Assembly (NCBI GenBank): GCA_963678675.1
Contig: OY783197.1
Coordinates: forward strand, 3,072,400-3,136,399
Direction: 5' to 3'
DNA: 64,000 nt
DNA from: Xiphydria camelus
Lineage: Eukaryota; Arthropoda; Insecta; Hymenoptera; Xiphydriidae
Under the pieces are notes generated by a model. It did no database searches and was not told the origin of the DNA. It saw only the letters and a list, made by a program, of their open reading frames with translations. Positions 27,101 to 39,100 of this stretch are shown in pieces. Position 1 is the first letter of the stretch. The number at the start of each line of letters is the position of its first letter. The position numbers and the translations under genes were made by a program.

Positions 27101-30100
27101 GGATACATCCCAGATGTATCTCCGAGGATACACCCCAGATGTATATCTGAGGATACACCCCAGATATATCTCTGATGTTCTCCATGAGGAAGAACTCGCC
27201 ACGGTCAAACATTCCGACGTCTACCTCGTGGAGCGGGTGCTCAAGAGATGCGGAAATAGATCAGAAGGGGTTTTGACTGCTTCGTGAACCTGATAAATAT
27301 GCAGTGATTGTTGAAGTGTTGATCAGTTGACTCTTGCATCCGATCACGTCAACATGCACAGTGAGATACGCAAGGAGAAGGACGTTTTACGTCAAATCGT
27401 GAAAGCCAGTGACGCGATTCGACGAAAGCATCGAATGATAAAAATGGGCAGAGAGAGGACCGAGCGCGTGATGAGTGAAGTCTTCAAACCTATGGTGACT
27501 CCCCTGGAGAAATTGGTTCGGTCCGTGGCACCCGTTAAGACTGAACCGAAGCAGGAGAAGGAGGAGCCGCTGTCGGAGGAAGACGATGTATCCTTCCGGA
27601 CGATAACGGGTGACGTTGAGGAGGAGGAGGAGGTGGAGGAGGAGGAGGAGGAGGAGGAGGAGGAGGAGGTGGAGGAGGAAGACTTGGGGAAGCTGGAAAA
27701 GAAAGATCTAGACACGATTTACGGTGTGCGCGAGCTACCCGGAGAGAGGTTGATGATTGGCAATTCTCCGATAGTCTTCGAACGTAATCTCATTCGCGTG
27801 GGTGACGTAGTTTATCCTAACACCAGAGGTCTGATCGAGTTACTGCTCAAGAAGACGCCCGACGAGACCCTCGTGAGTCGGGATGATCTGAACAATTACG
27901 GAAAAATCATCCTCGCCACGAATGCGCACAGAAAGTATTATACCGAGAGTGGACTGATACGCGATAGCAAGAGCATCAAGTTCAACAGCATTATCGCGAG
28001 AGCTATCGGTTACCACGCTGAGTCGCCGAAACGCGGAGGAGCGGGACTGCCACGATACATGGTCGCCGAGAGTGGCAAACGTGTGGATTACACGTACTGG
28101 GATGATCCCAACGAACTCGTGGATCGCCTTCGTCTGCTGCTGGCGTCTCAGGCTGCCGGTAACTCTGGTCACTCCAACGAAATTATATCCATCATCGAGG
28201 AATTGCGTGAAGCCGACATCATTTATTAGTGGGATCGCACGATGTCTCTTCGTCAGTACCACCATGAGCGCATCGACGTGTTCGAACGAGAAACTCACCA
28301 CGGTCAAACATCCCGACATCTACCTCGTGGAGCGGGTGCTCAAGGACGCGGAAATAGACTATTTGTAAAGTGGTTGGGTTTCAATGATTCACACAACAGT
28401 TGGACAAATAAATGATTCGTTTATTCCTCCACACACACAAGGCCACGTTTATATTCATTTATAGGGGTGAGAGGCGCCACGCGTCACTCTCCTGGCAAAT
28501 ACGAGGAGAATTTTCGAATGGAGTAGAGCAATCGATTGGAAGTCTTTAGTGCTGCGGTACTTGAGGGCTCTCTCTCGTAATGCCGCTTAGTTTTACTTAA
28601 GTATATTCACACCTATATTTACATTTGTAATCCTACCTATATTTACAGTCGTAACCCTATTCCATATACATACCTATATTAACACGTCCACATCCATATT
28701 TACATCAGTTATTCTGCAGTGGCCCCAGGGTAGAGTGTCCGTGGTGTCGGGCTGCAGGCACCTCTTATCGTCGTGCGGACTTAGCGCGAGTTTGGTCTGC
28801 TGCACAGTCTGCACTTCGTGTAGCCTCGATCGAAAGAGGTACTGCGAGCGATATTGTGTGGTATTTTGCCTCAAGCAGGCGACGTAGTCCTCGAAATCTA
28901 TGGTTCTCGTGAGCACCGACGTCTTGACGCCCTTGGCCTTCTTCATGCGGTCCTCGCCGTTGACCCGCACGCTGTACATTTTACTGCGGAGTCCGACGAA
29001 TTCCGTCATGATCTGGCCGTTGCACTCGTCCTTCATGAGGCCGACCACCTTCTTGTTCACCAGCGGCATCTCGAAGGCGTTCTCGGAGGGGTAGTCGGAC
29101 GTGTCGAAGAGCCCAATGTGACGCTTCATCACGTCGTAGACGTCCCCACCTCGCACTTCGTAGATGAGACTGTCGGTGTCAGTGTAGAGCAACTTGCAAT
29201 TGCTCTCGAAGGTCGGTATCATGAAGTCGTAGTGAAACTCGTAAACACAAGTTTTCGACAAGTCGAGTACGCAGAACCCCACGTAGATCGGCTTATTCAG
29301 CAAAACCTCGATCTTGTTGAGCTGCACGGCTACGAGGTTTTCTGCGAAAACGGCTCGGCTGTGGAAGTTGGGTTTGGCGACGAGTGCTTCGGCACCGTAT
29401 CTGCCCTTCCACTTGGTTACGAGTTTGACGTCAACACGTTTGCGCACGTTCTCCATCGTCTTACCGAACACCGCGTTGTTCATGAGCTTGAACAAGTTCT
29501 TCTCAAACTCATTACGGGCTCGTTTCCTCATACCGCTATTTAGATCTATATAGCTCTTGAGCCACGGTGACTGGTCGAACTTCAGGGCTCTGTGGATGTT
29601 GGTGAGCTGTAGACCGTGCTCGAGAGCTTGCCTGAGGTTGCGGTAGTGGATGACGTAACGCGATTTCGAGTACAACGTCGTTAGAAGCTTGGACTCCTTC
29701 GAGCCCGGTGGCTTCATCTGCTCGGGACACAGCGGCAGGTCTCGGTGGGCGTCGTGGATGGCTTCTGGATAGTCCAGGTCCACCTCCAGTATGTATCCGA
29801 TGGGCGAGTCGTCGGGCACATTCCACTGGAAGTCGTCGTTGAGGTTCTCCACCCACTCGAAGCCTCCGTACGGGAGATGTTGCGTCATCGCCCAGCCGTA
29901 CAAGTTGTTCACGTCATAGTACATGAGGTACTTCGTCTCCTCTTCGGGATTGTAGTCCCTCATGTACGCGTTGTTGGCTCGGGCGTAACGGTTGCTGCAC
30001 TGACTGACACCGCCTCGGATTCCCCGTTCGACGAACATGAGCATGTCGATATCGGTGAGCAGTTGCAGCTCGATTGCGGTGTACTTCAACATGGCGTCCC

Positions 30101-33100
30101 ACGTGAGGCCGGGTGTGGTGTAGTAATGGGCTGGATCCAAACCGTACGCTTCGATGCAGTTGTCGCGAAAGTTCTCGAAAACGTCGGCCAGCAGCAGGAC
30201 GTCGGTCTTGAGGTAGAGATCCGCGTACTCGCCCAGAGTTCCCACGTTGAACTCACGCCAGACCCTCTGGGCGTGTTCGTAGTCCTCGTCGGAGATGCCG
30301 CAGCCGTTGAGACGGCTGTGAAATTGTTGCTGGGTCGGCAACTCCGTCGCATCCAGTTTGTCCCACGCGTCGAGGAACTCGTAGGGAAAGACCCCTTTCC
30401 GCCTCAGCAATGCAAACTGCTCGGCTCGGATCTGTGGAAACTGGCTCTTGGTGATTGGCGCCTCCGCGAGGTAAGACGCCAACTTCTCCAGCGACGATGC
30501 CATGAACCGGAAGGAGTCGATGAACCGAAGAGCGATGTCGCTGCCCTTTAGATGTTTCGTGAACGAGACGTATCGCTCCATGTTCAAGGGCAAGAGGTCG
30601 ATCCGGCCGTCGAAGCAGGTACATATCTCCTTGATGATGAGGTGGCTGTCGTAGCCGCTGAGATTGTGGAAGACTACGGGAATGGTGCGCGAATCTTGAT
30701 AATTCAGGTTACAGTCCTGGTGCGCTGCACCCCTGTATCTGCCGGTGAGATGGCAGTGGTCCTGAACTCTCTTCACATCCAGCAGCGACTCCCCGCAAAT
30801 GTGACACTTCTCGGCGCTGTGGAAAGCCCTCTCCTGTTCCTCCGTGAGCGGTTCCATGGGTACGGTGTGCTCGAGGACTCCTTCGACCTGCTCGACCAGC
30901 TCAGAAATTTCACACGCGAACCATTCAGCAGGTTTCGGGCCGCGAAAGCTGTTATAGCGGGACAGCGTGTGGTCGTAGCTACACCTCACGTAGTAACCCA
31001 CGCTGAACGGTTCGTGCACTTGACAAACTCTCGTCTTGCTCGTCTGCTGCAGGTCGACGTTCTTCAGGAGACACTCGAAGTCTGCGTAGACGACAAACGG
31101 CACCCTTTCCTTGAAGTTGAAGTTCTTAAACTTCAAGGTGCTGTGCATCGGTGCAGGCATCTTGACTTTGCAACGATTCACCTGGACGCAGTCGACTTCG
31201 TGGGCTTCCAGCTTTTCAGTACTCAGGAAGTAATGTAGGCAGCGATCACAGATGTACTTCTTCACCTTTGTTCTTGAAAGTTGTGCGCTGACCAGCCGAG
31301 AGAGGTCCTTTATCCACACGTAGTGGTAGTTGGTGTGAGTTTCATCATCCTCGTTCACCTCCTCCTCCTCATTCGATTCCTCGTCGACGTATCGATCTTG
31401 AATCATGAGGAGATTCACATGTTTGGTCTTCTTGTGCGAGGTGACGTGGATGGGTGCGACCGAAAATTTTTCTTTGCGCTTCAGCAGAACGTAAATGTTG
31501 ATTGAGAGCTCATTCTGCTTCTCAAACTTCGGGACCTCTCTCGGCGTCACTGGGAAGTCTATGCCCGCAAAGTTCATTTCGTTTTCGTACGGCTTGTACT
31601 TTGACACACGGTTGGGATGGTCACGCCGATCAACGGGATGCAGTGCAGAAAGGAGTGCCCACTTAAAACACTGGTCGTCGGTATTCTGCACGTTAACACA
31701 GGCCTCCTTCCTTTTGATAAACCCAGGAAGTTCCAGATAGGAGCTACCTCTCATTGGGTTGTACCGGTTCACGTTGACGGTCAAGTTGATGACGACTCGC
31801 AACGTCCAACCCGAGTCTCGCTCCTGGAATTCCTCCATTTGCCGGAGAATGGGGTCCCGCACATTCTCGATGAACCATTGTCTCAAATCGGTGGTCTGCA
31901 GGATTGGGACGTTCTTCGTGGCGAAGGTCTTCAGTTCGACGATCTCTTCGTCATTCTTGAAGATGCTGTACTCGCCCTCCAGTACAGCATTCACCTTCAA
32001 CGCATTCTCCCTCTTGAGCGCGTTCTTGATGCGCGGTGTGAAGAGGGCCAGCGCGTCCTGCAGGAAGGCGGTGGGATCCAGATTTCGCAGGTTTACGATC
32101 ACACCCGTACGGATGCGTCCGTCGAACGCCGACTGGAGATCCTCCCACGAGACGCGTCTCTGCCCGCGCTGATCAAGACGTCCACCTCTCACGAGCAAGC
32201 TGTTGAGTTTTCGATTATAACTCTTCACCTGTCGAATGGCGGCCAGGTACCGTTGTTTGCCGGCGACCGATGTTCCTTCTCGGCGCATCAATCGTCCGAG
32301 CAGCCGCAAACTCTTGACCCCTTGTCGGATCCATCGCGTGATGTTGATGGGATCGACACTCTTGCGAGCGATGAGCTCGAAAGCCTCTCGATGGGTATTC
32401 ACAATATCCTTGCACTGTTCCGAAGACATGTTGTCGTTTCGTGAGCACGATGTGACTAATGGCGTGACCGCGGTGACGTGCGGTATTTAAGTAAAGACGT
32501 TTTGCGGCGGGGGTGAGGTGGGGGAGGTAAACGTGTTCGTGCCTGTCGAGAAGATATGACGTCATCGCTCGGGAATGGCGTGTGAAACTGCGTCATCGTT
32601 CAGGAAAGACGCTCGGGTTGGTAGGAACTACGTAGTAGCGGCATATCCTTTGAAATTTGATAGCAAAATTGCTCGGAGCAAGTGCGAACTTGCACGCGCG
32701 TACCTCTTTATCAAACATTGCGTTTCAAGGAGCGATTGCTTGTCGATGATTCCAAAGCTCACCTCTTTATCGTATAATGCCGCTCAGTCGGTAACGTGAT
32801 CGCGCGTACCTCTTTACCGACTGATGCCTCTCGGTCGGTAACGTCGGTGAGCTCGAACTCTTCAGTAGCGCGAAATGACACTGCGAGTGAAGTCGGGGAG
32901 CGGTAGTTTGATCAATGGCGGAGCTCTGTCAGGGTAAAATTCAAAATGGTTGCTTTGTTCTGTCGGTAAGTTAGAGCTCCGTCGGCACCGGCTGCCCCTG
33001 AAAGCATGCAACTAGGTCGTGGCGCACTACGTCCTAACCTGCACGACTTCGTCGCTCGCGAGATGGGAGGGAGCGGGAGTACGTAGTAGCATTACGAGAT

Positions 33101-36100
33101 GATGCACGCGGGCCCACGAGATGGCGCTGCGAGCGAGTGAGGTCCAGGAGTGGGGGTTCGATCCCCTGAAAGCATGCAACCAGAACGCCACTTTGTCGGT
33201 AAGCTCGAACTCTTCAGTAGCGTTGAAATTGCGCGAAATGACGCTGCGAGTGAAGTCGGGGAGCGGAAGTTTGATCAATGGTGGAGCTTTGTCAGGGTAA
33301 AATTGAAAATGGTTGCTTTTCTTCGTCGGTAAATCAGAGTTCCATCGGTAGCAGCTACCCCTGAAAGCATGCAACCGAGCCGTGACGCTCTACGTCGACT
33401 GCGGGTAGGGGAGGGGAAGGGGGTGCGTAGTAGCGTTGCGAGATGATGCACGCGGGAAGTGGGGGCCCGCGAGATGGCGCTGCCGGTGAGGTCTGGATCC
33501 GCGAGATGGTGCTACCGGTGAGGTCTGGATCCGCGAGATGGCGTTGCGAGCGAGATCGGGGTCTGCGAGATGGCGCTACCGGTGAGTTCTGAATCCGCGA
33601 GATGGCGTTGCGAGCGGGTGAGGTCGGGGTGTGGAGGTTCGACCAATGACAGAGCTCCGGAGGTGGGGGTTCAACCAATGGTGGAGCTCTGTTGGGGTGA
33701 AATTAAAAATGGCCGCCCGTGCTCCGTCGGTAAGTCAGAGTTCCATCGGTAACAAAGCACACAACCCATCCACACTCCGTCGGTAAGTTAGAATTCCGCA
33801 ACATTCAAATTTCCCGCCACTTTTGGTCACGTGGGTGGCGCCGAACCCCCATAGCTTATCTACTGAGGCGTACACTGTAAAAAATTGTAGTAAATTAACT
33901 ACACAATTGCTATACACTGAAGTCTTGTAAATTTTCAAATTCAACGTAGCAAACTCAAATTACTATGAATTGTTAGTCATTTTACAAAACTATTATGCGT
34001 TTTACAAACATTCGTTTGAAGAACATTTAACCGCGTATTAAATTTATTAAACTTGTGCAGTAAAAGTGTTGAATTCATAATTTTACTAAGCATTGTTTAG
34101 AATTTACTACAATTTTTATTAAATTTTCTTAACACAAAGTGAAGTAAATTTCATAAGCATCTTGTAAATTACAAAAACGGTGTTGTAAATCCAAATTACA
34201 CACCGAGGGAAATAATCGCTGGTACTCAAAAATTTTTTCTTCAATCAAGAACATAATACAATTTCAGGATCGAGCCATTATTTTCGTTGTACGAGAAAAT
34301 ATTTTATAGGCTCGAGTAACTGTTTTTTTTTACGCAGAAAGAATTTTTTGTTGCCACGACGGTATTCTTGAATGAAGAATATATATATTTGTTATATTTG
34401 TTGTTTATATGAATATAAAGATTTGTTATATCATACACATATGTTCATGATTCAAGAAACATTCTTTTGATACTATTAATTATTTCTCTCGGTGCACGCG
34501 ATTCGCAGGAACGGGAACCGCTGCGTGGAACGACGAGCCATCTCCTCGTCGCTTTTTATCATCCCTACCGTCGGAAGCTGGGATTACACGCTTACCATGC
34601 ACACGGCGTGCTCGTCGAACGGATTCCAGGGCACCGAGTCGGGATAATGTCCCAGGACCTTGCTCTTGTAAGCGCGATCCAGAGGTGTACAGTGGAGCGA
34701 GTCGCCTGCAACAGATAAAGCGAAAATGACCGATATAGATCGTTTATTGCGGCATACTATTCTCGCCCCTTCGTGTATGCCGTTCTATGAAGAGGTTGAA
34801 GCTACACTGGAAGAGATATTTGGTGGTCCATTGGGTATGAATACGTGTAGCAGGTTTCACAGCCTCTGTTTATTTAATTTTAGAGGAAATAGGGGAATTT
34901 TGTGCAAAAAGAGAGGGCAGTTTTGATTAAGAAAGGAGATCTAACAAAAATAAGAAACGCGTAGTGGTTTTAAAAATAATAATTTGTAAGGTATAAGAAA
35001 CACTAATGTTTATTAAGCGAATGAAGGATGTTTTTAGAACTTAAAAATTTACATCTCGCGTCAAATAATTTCAATCTGAGTATTGCGATTTGATTTAAGG
35101 AAATAGGAATCTAATTTCCGGCAAGAAACATTAATTCAACTAGGCTTTTATATACCATATGAGGCTAAACTTACTCGCCAGGAAACTTCAATCACTATTA
35201 TCTCATTATTTGTGAACTTTTGGCCACAGATGAAAGTGTAATCTTCAAAAAAGTATTACACAAATATGAGCTAAGAGTTCATAGATGATGAGATAATAGT
35301 GGTCAAAGTTTTTTTCCTGGCGAGTAAGTTTAGTTTCATTTGACAGTACCATTTTATAAAGAAAAAAGAAATTGACAATTTTGACCCTTTCCACGTAATC
35401 TGAAAGGGAAGCTAAATAATAGGTGGTTTTAGAAGAAAAATATTGAATTGTAGAGGAAAGAGGGGAAAATCACGAGTTTTGAGGTAAAAAAGGGCAAACT
35501 TAAAAAAACAAGGGAATAATGGGAAATAGGGGACACACTGTGAAGTCTGGGGTGCTACGAAAGTAGAAGAAAATACATTGGAAGGGGTATTTGATTATCC
35601 GTTAAGTATGAATATTATGTACTTATGGATTTGACGTGGATAGACGCGTTAACATACGCGTGCTTTAGTGAATTATTACCTAGCATCTCCCTCGTATTCG
35701 AGCTCTGAACAAGGTCTGACTCAATGGGGGTTTGACCTTTACGTAACACGAGCAGACGCACCTAGAAGGTCACTGTTAGTTATCTCGCAGCAGCCTTTTA
35801 GGGTGACTGCAAGAACTTGATTATAGAATTCCCTGAATATTTCAGATCAAATTTTGTAAGTATTCCATAATAATTTTGTTCGTATCAGTTTTGTATAATC
35901 AAATTAATAACGCTATAAATAATTGTAATACAAGAACACGAGGTTGCAAAAACGTTTATACACTGAGAAAGTAACATTGATGGATATGGATTATGAATAT
36001 GTTTAAATATATTAAAATTATATTTGTTATTAACATATACCTAATGTATAATGATTACTAATTATTTGATAGGAATAAATAATTATGAATACATATACAT

Positions 36101-39100
36101 AAGAAAGTACCTTAATTTTAGTCCATGGACTTTAATTTTAGTCGATGGGACACGCATGCGCTACTACTGAAAATATTTGAACCAACAGCGCAAATTCCAT
36201 TGTGAAATTTTGGGAAATTAACTGTATATACTCATAATTTCCAGTAAGAATCCAAAATTCCCTGACATTTCTCGATTTTCCCGGTTCTCTAGATCTGTTA
36301 CCACACTGTCCTTGTGTGGCTAATAATACTAAATATATTAGGAAGATCAGGGCGCGTTGGAATAGGAAAAGTTGACCCCTCCCTCCTATTATCTTCCATG
36401 GGAATGAGGGGCCAACTTCTTCTTCAGACTCGATTGCCCCTGTAAGATGATACGCTCTATACATAGGAGTAACCGAATCTCACGGTTGCCTTCCATCAGG
36501 CGCAGTCGACCGCGAGACCCGTTTACCGCGCCATGTACGAGCAGTAATTGCTCCGTAGGTGCGCCAAATATTCCCCAGCGAGGAGAGAAGAACGCGATTA
36601 GTATACCCGGGGAAGAGAATTAATTAACGAATGCAAATGGGGGGAACCGTTAGTAAATAACGAACGTGGGAGCGAGCAGGACGTTATGCCAGAGTTCACG
36701 AGATACTCGCGCGGCGATATATGGCGTAACGGCGTAATTACGCGGCAGAGACGCCAGTCGCAACGACGAAGGAAATTTTTTACGGAAGATTCAAAGAATC
36801 TAGACAAAATTATCAACCCCGTATTTTTTCCTCTTTCATTTTCGGCCACTCTTGAGCTGAAAAACGACATTTAGAAATGCAGCTACGTCATCGTGTATTG
36901 TAAGCCTGTCTCTCTCGTTTTAACAGAAAATTTTCTCTGTCATCTCTCTGCCAAATCTATGCGAAGAACTCTGCCGAAAGTCTGCCATTCCTCTGCGAAT
37001 GTTCCATTTTAAGAGCTGGCGGAAATTCGGCAGAGATGGCAGAGTTGGCTAATATTTTAGTAGAGTTAGCAAGAATTTCGTCAGAGTTTATAGAGTTGGT
37101 AGAGATTTTGAAAGATTTCCGCCAATTTTGCGAACTTTTACGAAATGTTTGCCTAATCTGCTGAATTCCCTGCAAACTCTACTAAAATATCTAGAAACTC
37201 TGCCAGTTCTTGAAATTGGAACTTCGCAGAAAAACGGCAGACTTTCGGTAGAGCTTTTCGCAGAAGTTCGGCAGAGATTTGGCAGGGACTTGGCAGAGGT
37301 TTCGTAGAGAAAAATTTCCATTTGGATAACATATAAGAGTGCGCCTTTCTTGTACTGAGAGAAATAATTGCTAGTGTCAAAAAAATGTTTCTTGAATCAA
37401 GAACAATGATCTTACAGATTATTAAGAATACAGAGAGAGATTCTTGATCGAAGAATATATATTCTTAATTCCAAAATACCGTCGTAGGAACAAGAAATTC
37501 TTTCTGTGCAAAAAAAAACGATTACCTACTCAAGTCTATCAAATAATATATTTTCTTGCACGAAGAAAGCCATTTCTTGATCCTGAAATTATATCATGTT
37601 TTTCATTGAAGAAAATAGTTTTTGGCACCCCAGCAATTATTTCTCACAGTATATGATTATATGACGTCGCAACACGTAGAGAGAAACGCGCTTATAACTC
37701 AGCAAATAATTATTTTTTTGGACATTTCTTTTTCGTATAATATTTGATACGTGTACGGATTAAAAATATGAATATTTTTTTTTACGAGAAGATCGAATTG
37801 AAGCGGGACGAGACGCGGAAGAAAGGAGCGCTTTCGTGGAAGGTCGAGAGTTGCGGAGCGCTCGGCGAATCTCGACCACTCGGTATAATCGACTTACGCG
37901 TTCGCGCTGTAGCCGCTGCGACGCGAGTGCGTGATTATAGCGGTTCGCCGATGTGTATAATTTGATAACGCATCGCCACGGATCCGCGTACCCCAGACAC
38001 CAGACAAAAACACGGTAAACCGTGTTTTTCTCTATGTACGCGTGTTTCCCTCCAAACGGGAGCCCAACAATGGACGGGAAGCCGGTCGTTGCTCTTTCCA
38101 CATTTAGTTCCAGCACCGCGGATTCCGCACTGCGTAACGCGTGTACGTATCAGGCTTCACAGCCTCTATTAATTTAATTTGAAGGGAAATAGGGGAAATT
38201 TTGGCAAAAAAGGGGAGTTTTCTTTAAAAAAGGTCTTGTACAAAAATGAAACTTGTAGTGGTCTTAAAAAATAACTATTTCTCTAAGATATTTAATGAAA
38301 CATCAATATTTATTAAGTGAATAAAGGATGTTTTTGTAACTTAAAAATTTATATTTTATATCGTGCAACTTAAATCTGAACATTTTACAATCTGATTTAA
38401 GGAAAAGGGACCATTTGTCAAATCGAGTTTCTGATAAGAAACTCGATTAACTCGACTAGGTTATTCTCTTTGAATTAAACGAAATATTGATATAGGTAGA
38501 TAAAGGAGTTATATTATTTTAACGAAACAAAAAATGGACTATTTTGAATCATTTCACGTAATCTGAAACGATGAAAAGACAAATTCAGCTGAGAAGATGA
38601 ATAATAAGTGATTTTAAAAGGAAAATATCGAATTATAGGGGAAAAAAGGGGGGAAAATTGCACATTTTAGGGCGAAAAACGGGAAACTTAAGAAATAGGA
38701 GAACAAAGGGGAATAGGAAACACACTGTGAAGCCTGACGCATACACAGCGTGTCTAGCATATAATCAGAATTTGACATTCCCTTATTTTTCCAGGTTCGA
38801 TATATGCACTTTTCCTTGACTGATCTAAAGTTATTCTTTTATGTTATTAAAGCAATCATTCAGTTGGATTTTAAACTCATCTAGTTCGGAACTATCACAC
38901 ATGAGGGTAAACTTACTCGCCAGGAAAGAAATTTCAATCACTATTATCTCATTATCTATGAACTTTTGGCTCATATTTGCATAATACTGTTTTGAAGATT
39001 ACGTTTTCATCTCTAACAAAGTCTTGTATCGATGTAGGCTAAAAGTTCATAAGTAATGAGATAATGGTGACTGAAGTCTCTTTCCTGGCGAGTAAGTTTA

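Larger units (their letters stand above)
25648..33864. mobile_element. Reduced Polinton/Maverick-type element (8217 bp) with protein-primed DNA polymerase
   Basis: The element is bounded by 1.17-kb inverted repeats that begin 5'-AGTAGATAAGC and end with the complement (GCTTATCTACT-3'), and by a perfect GAGGCG duplication. Known Polintons have AG...CT ends, 6-bp duplications and encode PolB, an integrase, an ATPase, a protease and capsid proteins over 15-20 kb. Here only an intact PolB and one other gene (converging on it) remain, plus two short chromodomain-like relics. The exact target duplication and near-identical repeats suggest a recent insertion. It sits in DENND5 intron 2 with PolB in the host gene's orientation. 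It may be a non-autonomous deletion derivative, or a compact lineage mobilised by proteins in trans. Confidence 0.93.

Noticed and set aside
26823..27178. CRISPR-like array
   Set aside because: The repeats are contiguous 25-bp units without spacers, in a eukaryotic transposon; this is a minisatellite.
26714..27212. Minus-strand open frames with a 25-residue repeat ([15 protein letters not shown])
   Set aside because: They are produced by the 25-bp minisatellite, which stays open in all minus frames because 25 is not a multiple of 3. No start context, no family, and the pattern is frame-independent.
27392..27715. Minus-strand poly-Ser frame
   Set aside because: It is the complement of the Glu-rich GAG tract in the acidic gene.
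28854..32444. Long plus-strand open frames opposite the polymerase (for example 29745-30551 and 31617-32444)
   Set aside because: They are antisense shadows of a GC-rich 3.7-kb coding region; the minus frame carries all polymerase motifs.
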